From assembly GCF_944801835.1 (NCBI RefSeq), contig NZ_CALYLN010000002.1:372001-436000 (forward strand): 64,000 nucleotides of DNA, given 5' to 3'. This DNA comes from Bartonella sp. B1099 (GTDB lineage Bacteria; Pseudomonadota; Alphaproteobacteria; Rhizobiales; Rhizobiaceae). The notes under the pieces were generated by a model. It was not told the origin of the DNA. It did no database searches and worked only from the letters and a program-made list of their open reading frames with translations. The position numbers and the translations under genes are program-made. Shown here one piece after another: positions 49,630-59,858 of this stretch. Numbering within the stretch: the stretch's first letter is position 1; each line of letters opens with the position of its first letter.

Positions 49630-51414
49630 TTAAACCACTGCAGCAGCGTCAATCACACGCAGTTGCGGATTGATTGTTCCATTCCAATAATTCAAACTAA
49701 GATGACCAGCTAAATGAATCATTTCACCAATATTTCTCGACAGAAAATCACCAAGCGCTGTCCCTACAGCACGAAAAGCTATTCCTTGGAGTTTTTTGCC
49801 TTCCGCGTTAGATACAATGAGGCGAAGGTGTCCTTTACCAACTTCAGATAGGTTCATTAATCGATGAGAGGGAAGAACAAAAACAGGTGTTGCATTTCCT
49901 GTCCCAAAAGGCCCTGCCTTTTCAAGCAACTCAAATAGTGCTTGATTAACACCAGAAGCAGAAAGAGAGCCATCTATACTAAGAGACTTTTTTGCATGTA
50001 ATTGTGAAACCATGACAGAAATTTTTTCTTCTAGCCATTTTCGAAAGCTTTCAATTTTTGTCGATTGAATTGTAATGCCTGCTGCCATACTATGTCCCCC
50101 TCCTTTTTCTAATAAATTGAGTGTAACAGCTTCACGAACGAGTGCCCCTAAATCTATGCCGCTAATTGAGCGTCCTGACCCTACGCCATTTCCATCTTCT
50201 CTCAATGCAATAGCAAAAACAGGACAAAAAAAACGCTCTTTGAGGCGGGAAGCAAGAATACCAATAATTCCCGGATGCCATTCTTGATGAGCAATAACCA
50301 GTGACAATGGTGTTTCTTGATCTTGATAAAGAGAAGCAATATAAGATTCCGCCTGTGCTAATTGAATATTCTCCATTTCTTGGCGTTCTTGGTTGAGTTG
50401 ATTTAATTGTTCTGCTATTCTGTTCGCCTCCTCTTTATTCTCACAGCTGAGCAAACGTGCCCCCAAAGCTTGGTCACCAATACGCCCTCCCGCATTAATT
50501 CTAGGACCTAACAAAAAACCTAAATGAAAACTATTAAGTGGTTCGCCTATCCTTGCAACTTTTGTTAAAGCTGCTACCCCAGGATTATGCATAGAACGAG
50601 CAACTTGAAGTCCTTTTACCACAAAAGCGCGGTTAACCCCCTGCAATGGCACAACATCACATATGGTTGCCAAGGCAACAAGATCAAGCATACTGAGAAG
50701 ATCAGGCAATGGCCCTTCGAATTTTTTTTGCCGCAGTAAACGATGGACCCAAGCTAACGTAACAAAGACAACACCCGCCGCACATAAATGCCCTTGTCCA
50801 GAAAAATCATCAGGGCGATTAGGATTGACAAGAGCAACAGCTTCTTGATGAACTTCTGACATTTGATGATGATCTAAAATCACAACATCAGCACCAGCAA
50901 GTCTCGCCGCTTTTACAGCATCTGGACTATTTGCTCCACAATCAACAGTAATAATTAAACGGGCACCTTCTTGCACAAGCATTTTCATAGCTTGTTCATT
51001 TGGCCCATAGCCTTCAACAATACGATCAGGAATATAAATTTTGACTTCAATCCCAAAATAACGAAAAAAACGCGCTATAAGTGCCGATGAACAAGCGCCA
51101 TCAACATCATAATCACCAAAAACAGCAACCTGTTCTTGATTAAGAAGAGCCTTAACAATACGCTCTGCTGCGCATTGCATATCAACAAAACTTTCTGGAT
51201 CAGGCATGAGTGTACGCAATGTTGGATTAATAAAAGCAACAGCTTCAGTTTCATCCACATATCTTGCTGAAAGAACTCGTGCTAACTGATCAGGAAAACC
51301 AAATTTCTGAGAAATCGCACGCGCATTACTTACTCCTTTAACATCAAGGGCATCTAACCAAGCCTGACCACAAGCAGAAGATTCAACATTGAGAAAATAA
51401 CGAGACAGCTCCAT
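49630..51414 (-). CDS. recJ: Single-stranded-DNA-specific 5'-3' exonuclease
   Basis: 594 aa, normal length. DHH-family metal site: VAVFGDYDVDGACSSALI (~97-114), IITVDCGANS, VVILDHHQM (DHH, ~179-181) and LVNPNRPDDFSGQGHLCAAG. The DHHA1 domain has ISGIDLGALVREAV and GGGHSMAAGIT. The C-terminal OB part ends LSLNYWNGTINPQLRVIDA. It works in recombination and mismatch repair. In other rhizobia recJ follows hom-glpX, which here are ~45 kb away. Confidence 0.95.
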   Translation of the reverse strand: MELSRYFLNVESSACGQAWLDALDVKGVSNARAISQKFGFPDQLARVLSARYVDETEAVAFINPTLRTLMPDPESFVDMQCAAERIVKALLNQEQVAVFGDYDVDGACSSALIARFFRYFGIEVKIYIPDRIVEGYGPNEQAMKMLVQEGARLIITVDCGANSPDAVKAARLAGADVVILDHHQMSEVHQEAVALVNPNRPDDFSGQGHLCAAGVVFVTLAWVHRLLRQKKFEGPLPDLLSMLDLVALATICDVVPLQGVNRAFVVKGLQVARSMHNPGVAALTKVARIGEPLNSFHLGFLLGPRINAGGRIGDQALGARLLSCENKEEANRIAEQLNQLNQERQEMENIQLAQAESYIASLYQDQETPLSLVIAHQEWHPGIIGILASRLKERFFCPVFAIALREDGNGVGSGRSISGIDLGALVREAVTLNLLEKGGGHSMAAGITIQSTKIESFRKWLEEKISVMVSQLHAKKSLSIDGSLSASGVNQALFELLEKAGPFGTGNATPVFVLPSHRLMNLSEVGKGHLRLIVSNAEGKKLQGIAFRAVGTALGDFLSRNIGEMIHLAGHLSLNYWNGTINPQLRVIDAAAVV

Positions 51415-51708
51415 TACTATTTATTTTATAATGAAGATTAATAAAATACAATCATGTGTTAAAGACAAAATAGCCTTTTGCAACATTCACTCCCCAAAAT
51501 GTACATAAGCACCTCCTCATAGGAGGTATCATAATACCTCACTTATAACATACTGTTTTATAAAGTTTTTATTTTCTCTTGACGTCAATCAAAAGACATT
51601 ATATCAGAGTGAAAAGTGTGCGTTAGATATTTCGCTATGAGAACAATTTTCAACACACAACAATAAAATTTCCCTCATGATAGAGGGCGTTAATTAAAGG
51701 ATACTTCT

Positions 51709-52173
51709 ATGGCAACTTTTTCACAAAAGCCAACTGAAGTGGTGAAAAAATGGATTATTATTGACGCAGAAAACCTTGTTTTAGGGCGTCTTGCTACATT
51801 TGTTGCGAACCGCTTACGGGGCAAACATAAAGCTACATTTACGCCACATGTTGATGATGGAGACAACGTTATTGTCATCAATGCTGATAAAATAGCTCTT
51901 ACCGGTAAAAAATATACAGATAAAAAATATTATTGGCATACCGGCTATATTGGTGGAATCAAAGAACGTACAGCGCGTCAGCTTCTCGAAGGACGTTTTC
52001 CCGAACGCGTTGTTGAAAAAGCTGTAGAACGTATGATTCCGCGTGGTCCCCTTGGTCGCCGTCAATTGAAGAATCTCCGTGTTTATGCTGGAAGCCAACA
52101 TCCGCATGAAGCACAACAGCCCGAGTCTCTTGACGTTAGTGCTTTAAACCGCAAAAACAAAAGGATTGCTTGA
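51709..52173 (+). CDS. rplM: 50S ribosomal protein L13
   Basis: 154 aa, full length, with [43 protein letters not shown] and [20 protein letters not shown], all diagnostic. First gene of the rplM-rpsI operon, 3 bp from the next gene; AAGGA ribosome binding site. Confidence 0.98.
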   Translation: MATFSQKPTEVVKKWIIIDAENLVLGRLATFVANRLRGKHKATFTPHVDDGDNVIVINADKIALTGKKYTDKKYYWHTGYIGGIKERTARQLLEGRFPERVVEKAVERMIPRGPLGRRQLKNLRVYAGSQHPHEAQQPESLDVSALNRKNKRIA

Positions 52174-52176
52174 ATT

Positions 52177-52662
52177 ATGGCTGAAATTAATTCTCTTGCT
52201 GAGCTCAGTGTCGTAACAAATACTGTGGAAGCTCATGAAAATATCGCCCCTGTCCATGTGCAAAAGCTTGATTCACAAGGGCGTGCCTATGCAACAGGAA
52301 AACGTAAAGATGCTGTTGCGCGCGTATGGATTAAACCAGGTTCTGGAAAAATTACCATTAACAACAAAGAATTTGACAAATATTTTGCTCGTCCTGTTTT
52401 GAGAATGATTCTTCGTCAACCAATTGTTGCAACAAATAGGGATACCCAATTTGATATTATTGCAACCGTTGCAGGTGGTGGTCTTTCTGGACAAGCTGGT
52501 GCAGTACGTCATGGTATTTCTAAAGCTTTAACTTATTATGAACCAGAGCTTCGCCCAATTTTGAAAAAAGGAGGATTTCTCACCCGCGATAGCCGTGTCG
52601 TTGAACGTAAAAAATACGGTAAAGCAAAAGCGCGTCGCTCTTTCCAGTTTTCGAAACGTTAA
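52177..52662 (+). CDS. rpsI: 30S ribosomal protein S9
   Basis: 161 aa with a ~35-residue N-terminal extension common in alphaproteobacteria, then [44 protein letters not shown] and the C-terminal tail [17 protein letters not shown] that reaches the P site. Confidence 0.98.
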   Translation: MAEINSLAELSVVTNTVEAHENIAPVHVQKLDSQGRAYATGKRKDAVARVWIKPGSGKITINNKEFDKYFARPVLRMILRQPIVATNRDTQFDIIATVAGGGLSGQAGAVRHGISKALTYYEPELRPILKKGGFLTRDSRVVERKKYGKAKARRSFQFSKR

Positions 52663-52686
52663 TTTCAATATTTGTGCAATATATAG

Positions 52687-52713
52687 AGCCCCGTTTTCAT
52701 CGGGGCTTTTTTC
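52687..52713 (+). terminator. Rho-independent terminator of rplM-rpsI
   Basis: AGCCCCG pairs with CGGGGCT around TTTTCAT, followed by a run of T, 25 nt after the rpsI stop. Confidence 0.95.
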
Positions 52714-52975
52714 GCCCTGCTAAAACAGACTTTTAGATGAATGCAGGAGAAAATCTTATACCACTTAGAAGAGAATAAGAGTATAAAACAACAACTTCTC
52801 TTAAAACAAAAACTAAGAAACATAAACAAAAAAATAAAAAACTCTTTTCAATTTTTAAAGTCTGTTTTGGAAACTAAAATATATTCCCGCTAAAACACAA
52901 AAATATTTGCACGATAACTTTAGCAATCCCATAAGCCTTTCAATGCCTTTTTCTATCATTATTTAACAAAGAGCT

Positions 52976-53341
52976 TTAATCCACAAAATGTTTCACCATT
53001 GTAATAAAATGAGGAACAGAAATAGGCTTTGACATATATTCTTCACATCCACTAGCACGAATTCGCTCCTCATCCCCCTTCATAGCAAAAGCTGTTACAG
53101 CAACGACAGGGATTGATCTCAGTTCCTCATCTTCTTTTAATTGTTTAATAACATCTATTCCAGAGACCTCTGGCAACTGAATATCCACAAGAATAAGAGA
53201 TGGCATCGATGAACGCGCCAAATCTAGTGCCATAAGACCATTCCGTGTTTCAACAGTTTCATAGCCACTCGCTTCTACAAGATCACGGAATAACTTCATA
53301 TTAAGCTCATTATCTTCCACGATCATGACTTTCTTTGACAT
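52976..53341 (-). CDS. divK: Single-domain response regulator DivK
   Basis: 121 aa from the ATG at 53341, preceded by GGAG; the upstream in-frame start is not used. Only a receiver domain: acidic pocket E9-D10, phospho-acceptor D53 ([13 protein letters not shown]), Thr in VTAFAMKG, Lys in EYMSKPIS. The opening [29 protein letters not shown] is typical of DivK, the essential cell-cycle switch that, by homology to Caulobacter and Brucella, acts through PleC/DivJ, DivL and CckA to lower CtrA activity. pleD, its usual neighbour, is absent. A decayed copy of its 5' end lies 1.2 kb upstream. Confidence 0.93.
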   Translation of the reverse strand: MSKKVMIVEDNELNMKLFRDLVEASGYETVETRNGLMALDLARSSMPSLILVDIQLPEVSGIDVIKQLKEDEELRSIPVVAVTAFAMKGDEERIRASGCEEYMSKPISVPHFITMVKHFVD

Positions 53342-53395
53342 TCGTATAACTCCGCCCTTCTCAGATAAAATAAAGAAATAGAAATGAATCCACAT

Positions 53396-53903
53396 TCTCT
53401 TTGCTTAAGATAAAATGATAAAAAAAATTGTAAACCACAAAGAGACGAAAAGCTTCCAATAAAAGAATTTTTGCAAAGATTTGTAAGACACATCACTATG
53501 CTTTTTCAGTTCATTAAAAAGAAAATCCACAATAACCATGATTGTATGACTCTGTGTTTTTTAAGTGGATACACAAAGTTTATGGGTATCTCAATTAAAG
53601 CAGATGATAACCCTGTTGCTTTTGCAAAAAGATATGTATTTTCATCATAGAAAAAATATCAACGACAAACTTAGTTCAAATGCATATTTTGAAGAGAAAA
53701 AAATTTAATTAACTTTAGAAGACAGCTGATTATTTAAATTTAATGCACCCTATTCTACCATCCTACAAACAATATCTTAATGATAAAAAGGATAAATTTA
53801 TCAATAACACTAAAAGTAAAAAAATACATAAACCGTTATTTGAAATCACGGTTTGTTTAATATATAATATTTAATAACAGAATAATTTAAAGTTCATCAA
53901 TGA
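53396..53903. other. divK upstream region, source of a local duplication
   Basis: No gene seen. Two stretches (about 53340-53400 and 53640-53720) recur in degenerate form at 54475-54720. Confidence 0.5.
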
Positions 53904-54137
53904 TTAATAGCCCCAAGTGCTTCGAGCATAAGAAGTAAATACTCTTTGACCTGGCGTTTGGTGATGGGTTAGAGGCTCTCTAGTAAATAAGTATATAAAA
54001 TACGCAACTAAACCAAAAATCGCTGCCTCCATTCCTATTAAATTCGCTACTTTCTGGACATTTTTTTCAACACTTTGTCCTACAAATTGACTCATAACCG
54101 CATTAATAGTTTTAATAACTCCATTTTCTTGTTTCAT
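53904..54137 (-). CDS. Small membrane protein, unknown function
   Basis: 77 aa, KQENGVIKTINAVMSQFVGQS then one hydrophobic helix (LIGMEAAIFGLVAYFIYLF, ~33-51) and a polar end. No good ribosome binding site is visible, so it may be non-functional or use an unusual start. Sits in a spacer that contains a decayed duplication. Confidence 0.35.
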   Translation of the reverse strand: MKQENGVIKTINAVMSQFVGQSVEKNVQKVANLIGMEAAIFGLVAYFIYLFTREPLTHHQTPGQRVFTSYARSTWGY

Positions 54138-54439
54138 GGCAGAAATAAAAACAACGTTTTGAAATCAACCATTCACAGAATGAACATTTGCTCCTAAAAC
54201 CTGTGAAAAGAAATAAATCCAATATTTTTACATCACAACATAAAAAATATTACTCAATTGTCTTTTTTCATTAAAACATAATGAATTTTTTTATTGTATG
54301 TCGAGAAGAAAAAACTAACCAAGTAAAAGTTAGCGTAAGCACAAATTTAGTTTTTTGATTGGAAACGCAAAATCAGATGAGATAATAATGGCATTAATGA
54401 ATAAACCAATTTTAATCCACAAAGCCATTAAAACATTTT
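54138..54439. other. Spacer, nothing recognised
   Basis: About 300 bp, AT-rich, stops in all frames. Confidence 0.4.
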
Positions 54440-54720
54440 AACGATTTTACGGCCTTTTGTTTCTATTGTTTCTAAAGAATCGCGGAATAACCCCAGTTTA
54501 AGTTCGTTATCTTCCACGATCATGATTTTTGATATTGATATAACTTCACCCTTCTCAGATAAAAGAGAGAAATAGATAATGAATACATTCACTCTCTACC
54601 CAAAATAAAATAAATAAAAATATAAACCTATCCATATTTTCATCGTAGAAAAGCTATCAATCACAAAACTTAACTCAAATGCACGTTTTGAAGAGGAAGC
54701 AACTTAAGTAACTTTGATAT
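54440..54720 (-). pseudogene. Decayed partial duplicate of divK 5' end and upstream DNA
   Basis: Reads [20 protein letters not shown] then TIETKG, matching Div[21 protein letters not shown]...ETVETRNG with a short internal deletion and loss of the rest. The DNA match continues upstream (TTCACCCTTCTCAGATAAAA here, TCCGCCCTTCTCAGATAAAA at divK) and again around 54640-54720 (TTCATCGTAGAAAAGCTATC versus TTCATCATAGAAAAAATATC). Confidence 0.8.
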
Positions 54721-55263
54721 ACGTAAATTTTTTGATCTGTAAGTAATCCGTAGTTTATATGCCCAATCAAAAATTTATTCTTGTAATTTTATGTTGTCTC
54801 GAATGCCTTTGTTTTACATCAATACGAGCTATGCAATAAAAAATCAAAAGAGAGATTAACTAGGTAGGTCTATATGAAACTTTAAAGCAGATCTGCATGT
54901 TATTCTTGCATTGTTAAAAGCAAAAGTAGTAACAAAATTGAAGAATAAAAGGGGCGTTATAAATGCGAATATCGCCACAGCGTCTATTTTTTCTGCCTTA
55001 TATAATTTTCAAAAAGTTTGGTAAAAAGATATGAATGATACATGAAAAAGTTCTCAATCTTTTCAATCTCTATATCACAAATGCACTATTTAGTACTGAT
55101 CACCAGAAACATATGACAGCTGATTTTATGCATCAATATATCTAAAAAACCATGTACATGTTTTCCCTACATCACACAGCCAGCGTAAATGATAATATTT
55201 TACAGCACAATAGAATTATTCACTCAATTTTTTATTTTTATAAATTAGGCAAACTTTTATATA
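54721..55263. other. Spacer, nothing recognised
   Basis: About 540 bp downstream of the ABC exporter operon; no coding frame or structured element seen. Confidence 0.45.
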
Positions 55264-56052
55264 TCATCCCCCTAATCCATTAAATTTACCCATTGCTTTC
55301 TTATAACTTATGAAAGTCACGGCAATAAAAAGAAAAGTGCTCAACAGAAGATATCCAATATTCCATTCATTTTTACCAAGCAGGAATGATACAGGGAGGG
55401 AAGCAGAAAAAGCTAGAGGCAGCAAAAACAGCAGCCATTTTACAAGATTTAAGGGATAGATAGCTATGGGGATAAAGGAAAGTTGGTAAAGCATTGCATG
55501 AAAATAAGCGACGGGCATCTTACGGCTGGTTATGAATGTTATAAAGTTGAACATCATGAAAAAACACATGTTTACGATAAAGACACAACCAATTGCAACG
55601 ATAAAGGAAAACCATTTCAGCTTTATTTCTGACATATCTGGTAGCAAGACAAATGAATAAGCACTCACACAAACAATAAAGAGCTTAATCAAATAAAGAG
55701 GTTTACACCAGCCAAACAGGATTAACAGCCAAACTGAAACAGGCTTTGTCAGATATCCCTCAATTTTCCCTTCGGCTACTTTTTCAAAAAATGTTTCAAT
55801 AGAGGTGGTAAAAATATTCAAAAATATCCCAAGCAAAATGAAAACAACAAAGATAAGATGAATTTCATCTCTGCTATAGTTTCCAATATTTCCTGAAAAG
55901 CAAGAGATTTTATCAATAAAGATAAACTGAATAAAATAATAGCACAGAGAAAGAATAAATTCTCCAATGAAGTTTTTACCGTAAACAGTTTGTCGGCGCA
56001 CATTCATGCTGATAAAATAAAGGATTGTTTTCACCTCATCCCCCTGCTCCAT
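55264..56052 (-). CDS. ABC-2 exporter permease, second subunit
   Basis: 262 aa with about six TM segments (FILSLCYYFIQFIFI; FVVFILLGIFLNIF; WLLILFGWCKPLYLIKLFIV; FIVAIGCVFIVNMCFFMMFNF; WLLFLLPLAFSASLPVSFLL; YLLLSTFLFIAVTFISY). It contains KVAEGKIEGYLTKPVSVW, the cytoplasmic KxxEGxxExYLTKP loop shared with the partner permease, probably the contact site for the ATPase. It overlaps the upstream permease by 17 bp. This three-gene set (ATPase, two six-TM permeases) is a widespread exporter of unknown substrate. Confidence 0.88.
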   Translation of the reverse strand: MEQGDEVKTILYFISMNVRRQTVYGKNFIGEFILSLCYYFIQFIFIDKISCFSGNIGNYSRDEIHLIFVVFILLGIFLNIFTTSIETFFEKVAEGKIEGYLTKPVSVWLLILFGWCKPLYLIKLFIVCVSAYSFVLLPDMSEIKLKWFSFIVAIGCVFIVNMCFFMMFNFITFITSRKMPVAYFHAMLYQLSFIPIAIYPLNLVKWLLFLLPLAFSASLPVSFLLGKNEWNIGYLLLSTFLFIAVTFISYKKAMGKFNGLGG

Positions 56053-56860
56053 GATAGACTTTCATTCCTTTTTTCCAAGCAATATGAATGAAGAATAAAA
56101 AACACAAAATATAAAAAACACTCCCCACAATAAATTGCTCGAACACTTTCAGATCATGCATTGAAAGAAATTCGGCAGGAGCTGAAATGGTAAAACGATA
56201 AGGATTAAACTGCATCAATGGAATGAGCCATGTTGGCCAAAAAGAGGGAGGCAGAAGAGTGCCACCAAGAAGCGCTGAACTGAGAATACTAAAAGAGAGC
56301 AAAATATTGTATTCAATCACCCAGAAACTTAATAAAGCAATAGCAAAGGAAAGGAAAAAGCACAGCAATTGTGAGAAAACAATAATGAGAAAAAATGACA
56401 GGAAAGCTATAAGCAATGCTAAAATATTCTCAGAAGATAAACTAAGCTTTACAGCAAAGATAGCAAGTAAAGGCATAACATAGAGCACACTTTCACCCAA
56501 AAAGGTAAACAGCATTTGCATCATGTAACTGAATGGTTTGGTGAGATAGACTTCTAACTTCCCTTCTTTAACATGCTGAGAGAAAGATTGAATGACGCCA
56601 TAACCATTATTTAAGCGTGAGAAAATTAAGGCAAAGGCATAATAATATATCATATCATGAAAACTAAAACCGTTTATACTATCGCTTGTGTCAGAAAAAA
56701 GTGCATTCCACAACAGAAGTTGAATCACAAAGGGTGAGAGCGTCCCCATAACGATATCGGTAAAAAACATTGCTCTATCACTAAGGATCGTAAGCAACCC
56801 ATTCTTGGCAAAGAGAAAGAGAGCAAAGAAATGGTTAGAGAAATTCTTTAAATTTAACAC
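56036..56860 (-). CDS. ABC-2 exporter permease, first subunit
   Basis: About 274 aa from GTG at 56860, which I favour because a start at 56950 would overlap the ATPase gene by 116 bp and add a non-membrane leader. Overlap with the ATPase is then 26 bp. Six TM segments; KEGKLEVYLTKPFSYMMQM (~115-133) is the conserved coupling loop, and GGTLLPPSFWPTWLIPLMQFNPYRF is typical of the family. It forms a heterodimeric channel with the next gene. Confidence 0.82.
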   Translation of the reverse strand: MLNLKNFSNHFFALFLFAKNGLLTILSDRAMFFTDIVMGTLSPFVIQLLLWNALFSDTSDSINGFSFHDMIYYYAFALIFSRLNNGYGVIQSFSQHVKEGKLEVYLTKPFSYMMQMLFTFLGESVLYVMPLLAIFAVKLSLSSENILALLIAFLSFFLIIVFSQLLCFFLSFAIALLSFWVIEYNILLSFSILSSALLGGTLLPPSFWPTWLIPLMQFNPYRFTISAPAEFLSMHDLKVFEQFIVGSVFYILCFLFFIHIAWKKGMKVYHGAGG

Positions 56861-57854
56861 GGAGCATCTCTTCAAGTGAGGGAGTAGATACAGAAAAGGG
56901 ACAGTTAAGTTCTGTTGCGATTTCTCTGATAAAACGTGGCACATCTTCACGCGGGAGTGAAATCTCTAGTGTACATTTTTCATCATTAAAGTGTTTCTCT
57001 TTTAAAGGAGTGGACAATTTTATTGCCAGTTCATCAATGTCCTTTATAAGCGTTGAAACTGTTAGTAAATGTTCACAAAAAAGCGTTATTCTTACATTTG
57101 AGGGGATCATCTCTTTTAACGTATCAATAGCGCCATGAAACTGCTTTTTTCCTTTATGTAAAAGAAGAATATCATCAACGTAACCATCGATATCTCCCAT
57201 GTCATGACTGGTAATGATGTATCCCATAGCTTGCTCTTTTTTGAGTTTTTTAAGCAGCTCCCTGATTTCATGTTTGGAGGTAATATCAAGACCAATCGTT
57301 GGCTCATCGAGAAACAATAATTGAGGTCTAAAGGACAAATTAAACGCTAACTCGCTTTTTACTCTCTCACCAAGGCTTAGCATACGAACGGGTTTATCCA
57401 TGATATGCTCAATATTCAAGAGCTCGGTAATTTCTTTAAGATCACGGTGAAAAGAGCTTGGCTCAAGGTTATATAAGGGGCGCGCCATTTCCAGACTATA
57501 GCGTAGGGGTAAATCCCACCATAAGCAATTTTTGTGACCAAAGACCACGCCCAGAGACTTGAACAGAGTTTTTTTGGCATTATAGGGATTAACGCCTAAA
57601 ACTTTAACATCTCCCTCATCAGCAGCTTGTATGCCAGAAAGTATTTTAATCAATGTTGATTTTCCCGCTCCGTTAGGACCAACAATTGCGAGTGCTTGCC
57701 CTGAACACAAGGTAAAACTGATCTCTTTTAGCGCCTGATATTTTGCATAAGTAGGCTTGAAAAGAGAAAACACTTTATTGGTAAAACCCGTTGCATTGTT
57801 TATGCTGCGGTATATTTTTGAGACGCTCTTAACGTCAATCAATAATGATCCCAT
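56835..57854 (-). CDS. ABC-2 exporter ATP-binding subunit
   Basis: 339 aa. Walker A GPNGAGKSTLIKILSG (~59-74), Q-loop region VVFGHKNCLWWDLPLRYSLE, signature LSLGERVKSELAFNLS (~160-175), Walker B LLFLDEPTIGLD and H-loop TSHDMGDID. The C-terminal ~100 residues form a regulatory extension. YQALKEISFTLCSG shows the usual N-terminal strand. First gene of the exporter operon. Confidence 0.93.
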   Translation of the reverse strand: MGSLLIDVKSVSKIYRSINNATGFTNKVFSLFKPTYAKYQALKEISFTLCSGQALAIVGPNGAGKSTLIKILSGIQAADEGDVKVLGVNPYNAKKTLFKSLGVVFGHKNCLWWDLPLRYSLEMARPLYNLEPSSFHRDLKEITELLNIEHIMDKPVRMLSLGERVKSELAFNLSFRPQLLFLDEPTIGLDITSKHEIRELLKKLKKEQAMGYIITSHDMGDIDGYVDDILLLHKGKKQFHGAIDTLKEMIPSNVRITLFCEHLLTVSTLIKDIDELAIKLSTPLKEKHFNDEKCTLEISLPREDVPRFIREIATELNCPFSVSTPSLEEMLRVKFKEFL

Positions 57855-58640
57855 CAGTCATTCCTCATTTCAACTTATCCCCTCTTGGAGCACTTCCACA
57901 ATCTTTGAAGATTTGTTTTTTCACTGGAAAAAAACAAACGTATTCAAGCCATCTTTAGAGCACTAAAACGCACCTGATGCTTTCTCTCCAATTTCCAATA
58001 TGACACATATGATGAATTCACTTCAATGAAGCGCTAAGACTCTAAAAACTTGTTTCTTCTTTTGTGAAAGATAATCTTTCAGATAAATTCAAATAAATTA
58101 AATCAGTAAAAGAATAAGTAGTCATTGAAAGGAGTACTTTGCTGATAAGTTTCATTGTATAAGCAAAGGTACAAAGCATAAATCTATAAATATATCAAAC
58201 CCCACCGCTAATAGGATAAACTTCCTTGAAAACAATAATTTGTTGAAAAGTTGCTCTCCCTAAGAGTTCCTGTAAAAGTCTTCACTTATTTTCCATGAAA
58301 AAATCAAAAATTGCCATTACTTTTTCAGTCAATATCCTTCAGATTTTATCTCATTCATCTTTCTTAACATAACATGCCTCCCCAATATATGACCTCTGTA
58401 GATAATTCAAAGGAACAGTTTTATAAGCCCAGATTATTAAAGATACACCCTATCTAGAAATAACAATACAATCAAATAAAAAACTGTAGGAAGAAAATTT
58501 ATGATATTTGAAAATTCATTACTCAAAAACACAATTTTTTTATAGCACTTACGAAAACTCTCTTCAAATAATGCCCTCTCCATCTTAATCAAATTTATAG
58601 ATAAAATTTTTACCAATCAAAAAAACAAATGAAGTTTTTT
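57855..58640. other. Spacer upstream of the ABC exporter
   Basis: About 790 bp with no supported gene on either strand; AT-rich with short frames only. The exporter promoter should lie at its left end. Confidence 0.5.
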
Positions 58641-59624
58641 TTATTCTGTTTCAGCATCACGCTCATTAAAAGACAAAAGATTAAAACTTTGGAGCATATG
58701 AGGTGGTAAAGGTGCAACAATATCCAATATGCCTCCTGAAGGATGCGGAATACGAATACGACGTGCATGAAGATGAAGGCGATTTTGAATGCCTCCTGGT
58801 AATGTCCAATTACTATCAGAAAAAAAATACTTTGAATCGCCAATGATAGGATGATCCATATGGGCAGCATGCACACGGAGCTGATGTGTTCTCCCCGTAT
58901 AAGGTTCCATTTCAAGCCACGAAAGAGCCCGTCCACGCGACTCTAAAACGCGGTAGTAGGAAACCGCATGATGCGAATCCGGCTCCCCATGGTCACAAAC
59001 ACGCATTTTATCACCTTGTGCAGTCATTTCCTTAACCAGCCACGTTGAAATTTTATCCTGTTTTTTTTTAGGAACGCCCCGAACCAACGCCCAATAAGTC
59101 TTTTTTGTTTCCCGCTCTCTAAAAGCAGCTGTTAAGGCCTGTGCAGCTCCCCTAGAGCGAGCAACAATAAGCACTCCTGATGTTTCGCGATCAAGGCGAT
59201 GAACTAAACGCGGCTTTTCACCTTTTTTATTGCGCCATACCTCAAGCATACTGTCTATATGACGTGTTAAACCAGAGCCTCCTTGTACAGCGAGACCTGC
59301 TGGTTTGTTAAAAACAAAGACCTTTGGATCTTCATAAAGCAGCATTTTTTTTAAAATAGTCCCATCATCCTGCCCACGAAGTGTTTTATCGGTTATTAGT
59401 AAACTTTTCTTATCATCAAGAGGAAGAGGTGGAACACGAACAGACTGTCCCATACAAAGGCGCGTATCAGCTTTAACACGTCCACCATCAACCCGTACCT
59501 GACCAGAACGCAACAATTTTTGTAAAGCTCCAAACCCAAGTCCTGGATAATGCACTTTAAACCAACGGTCTAAACGCATTCCATTTTCGTCTGTCTCAAC
59601 CTTTTTTATTTCGACACCTGCCAT
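58641..59624 (-). CDS. rluC: RluA-family 23S rRNA pseudouridine synthase (RluC-like)
   Basis: 327 aa. An N-terminal S4 RNA-binding domain (~14-70: RLDRWFKVHYPGLGFGALQKLLRSGQVRVDG) precedes the catalytic domain: FVFNKPAGLAVQGGSG, then HRLDRETSGVLIVARS with catalytic D145, and the LEMEPYTGRTHQLRVHAAHMDHPIIGDSKY signature (~240-270) with its motif III. RluC modifies U955, U2504 and U2580 of 23S rRNA in E. coli; target here is by homology. Confidence 0.9.
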   Translation of the reverse strand: MAGVEIKKVETDENGMRLDRWFKVHYPGLGFGALQKLLRSGQVRVDGGRVKADTRLCMGQSVRVPPLPLDDKKSLLITDKTLRGQDDGTILKKMLLYEDPKVFVFNKPAGLAVQGGSGLTRHIDSMLEVWRNKKGEKPRLVHRLDRETSGVLIVARSRGAAQALTAAFRERETKKTYWALVRGVPKKKQDKISTWLVKEMTAQGDKMRVCDHGEPDSHHAVSYYRVLESRGRALSWLEMEPYTGRTHQLRVHAAHMDHPIIGDSKYFFSDSNWTLPGGIQNRLHLHARRIRIPHPSGGILDIVAPLPPHMLQSFNLLSFNERDAETE

Positions 59625-59858
59625 GAAAGTTCCCTTACCTGATAATTTTCCCTACCTAATATTTTTTTCCTGATAATTTTATTGATCTATTTTGCGCCTT
59701 TATAAACACAAAAATTCATATTCTCGTTGGCTTTATCACACCATATTACAATGAGTATCCAAAATTGCCTTTTCTTAACGTTCAATTTTTATTAGTTAGA
59801 AATTCGAGTTTATAAATCAGTAGCCTTTACGCTTAACAGCGCATGGAGATCATTAATA

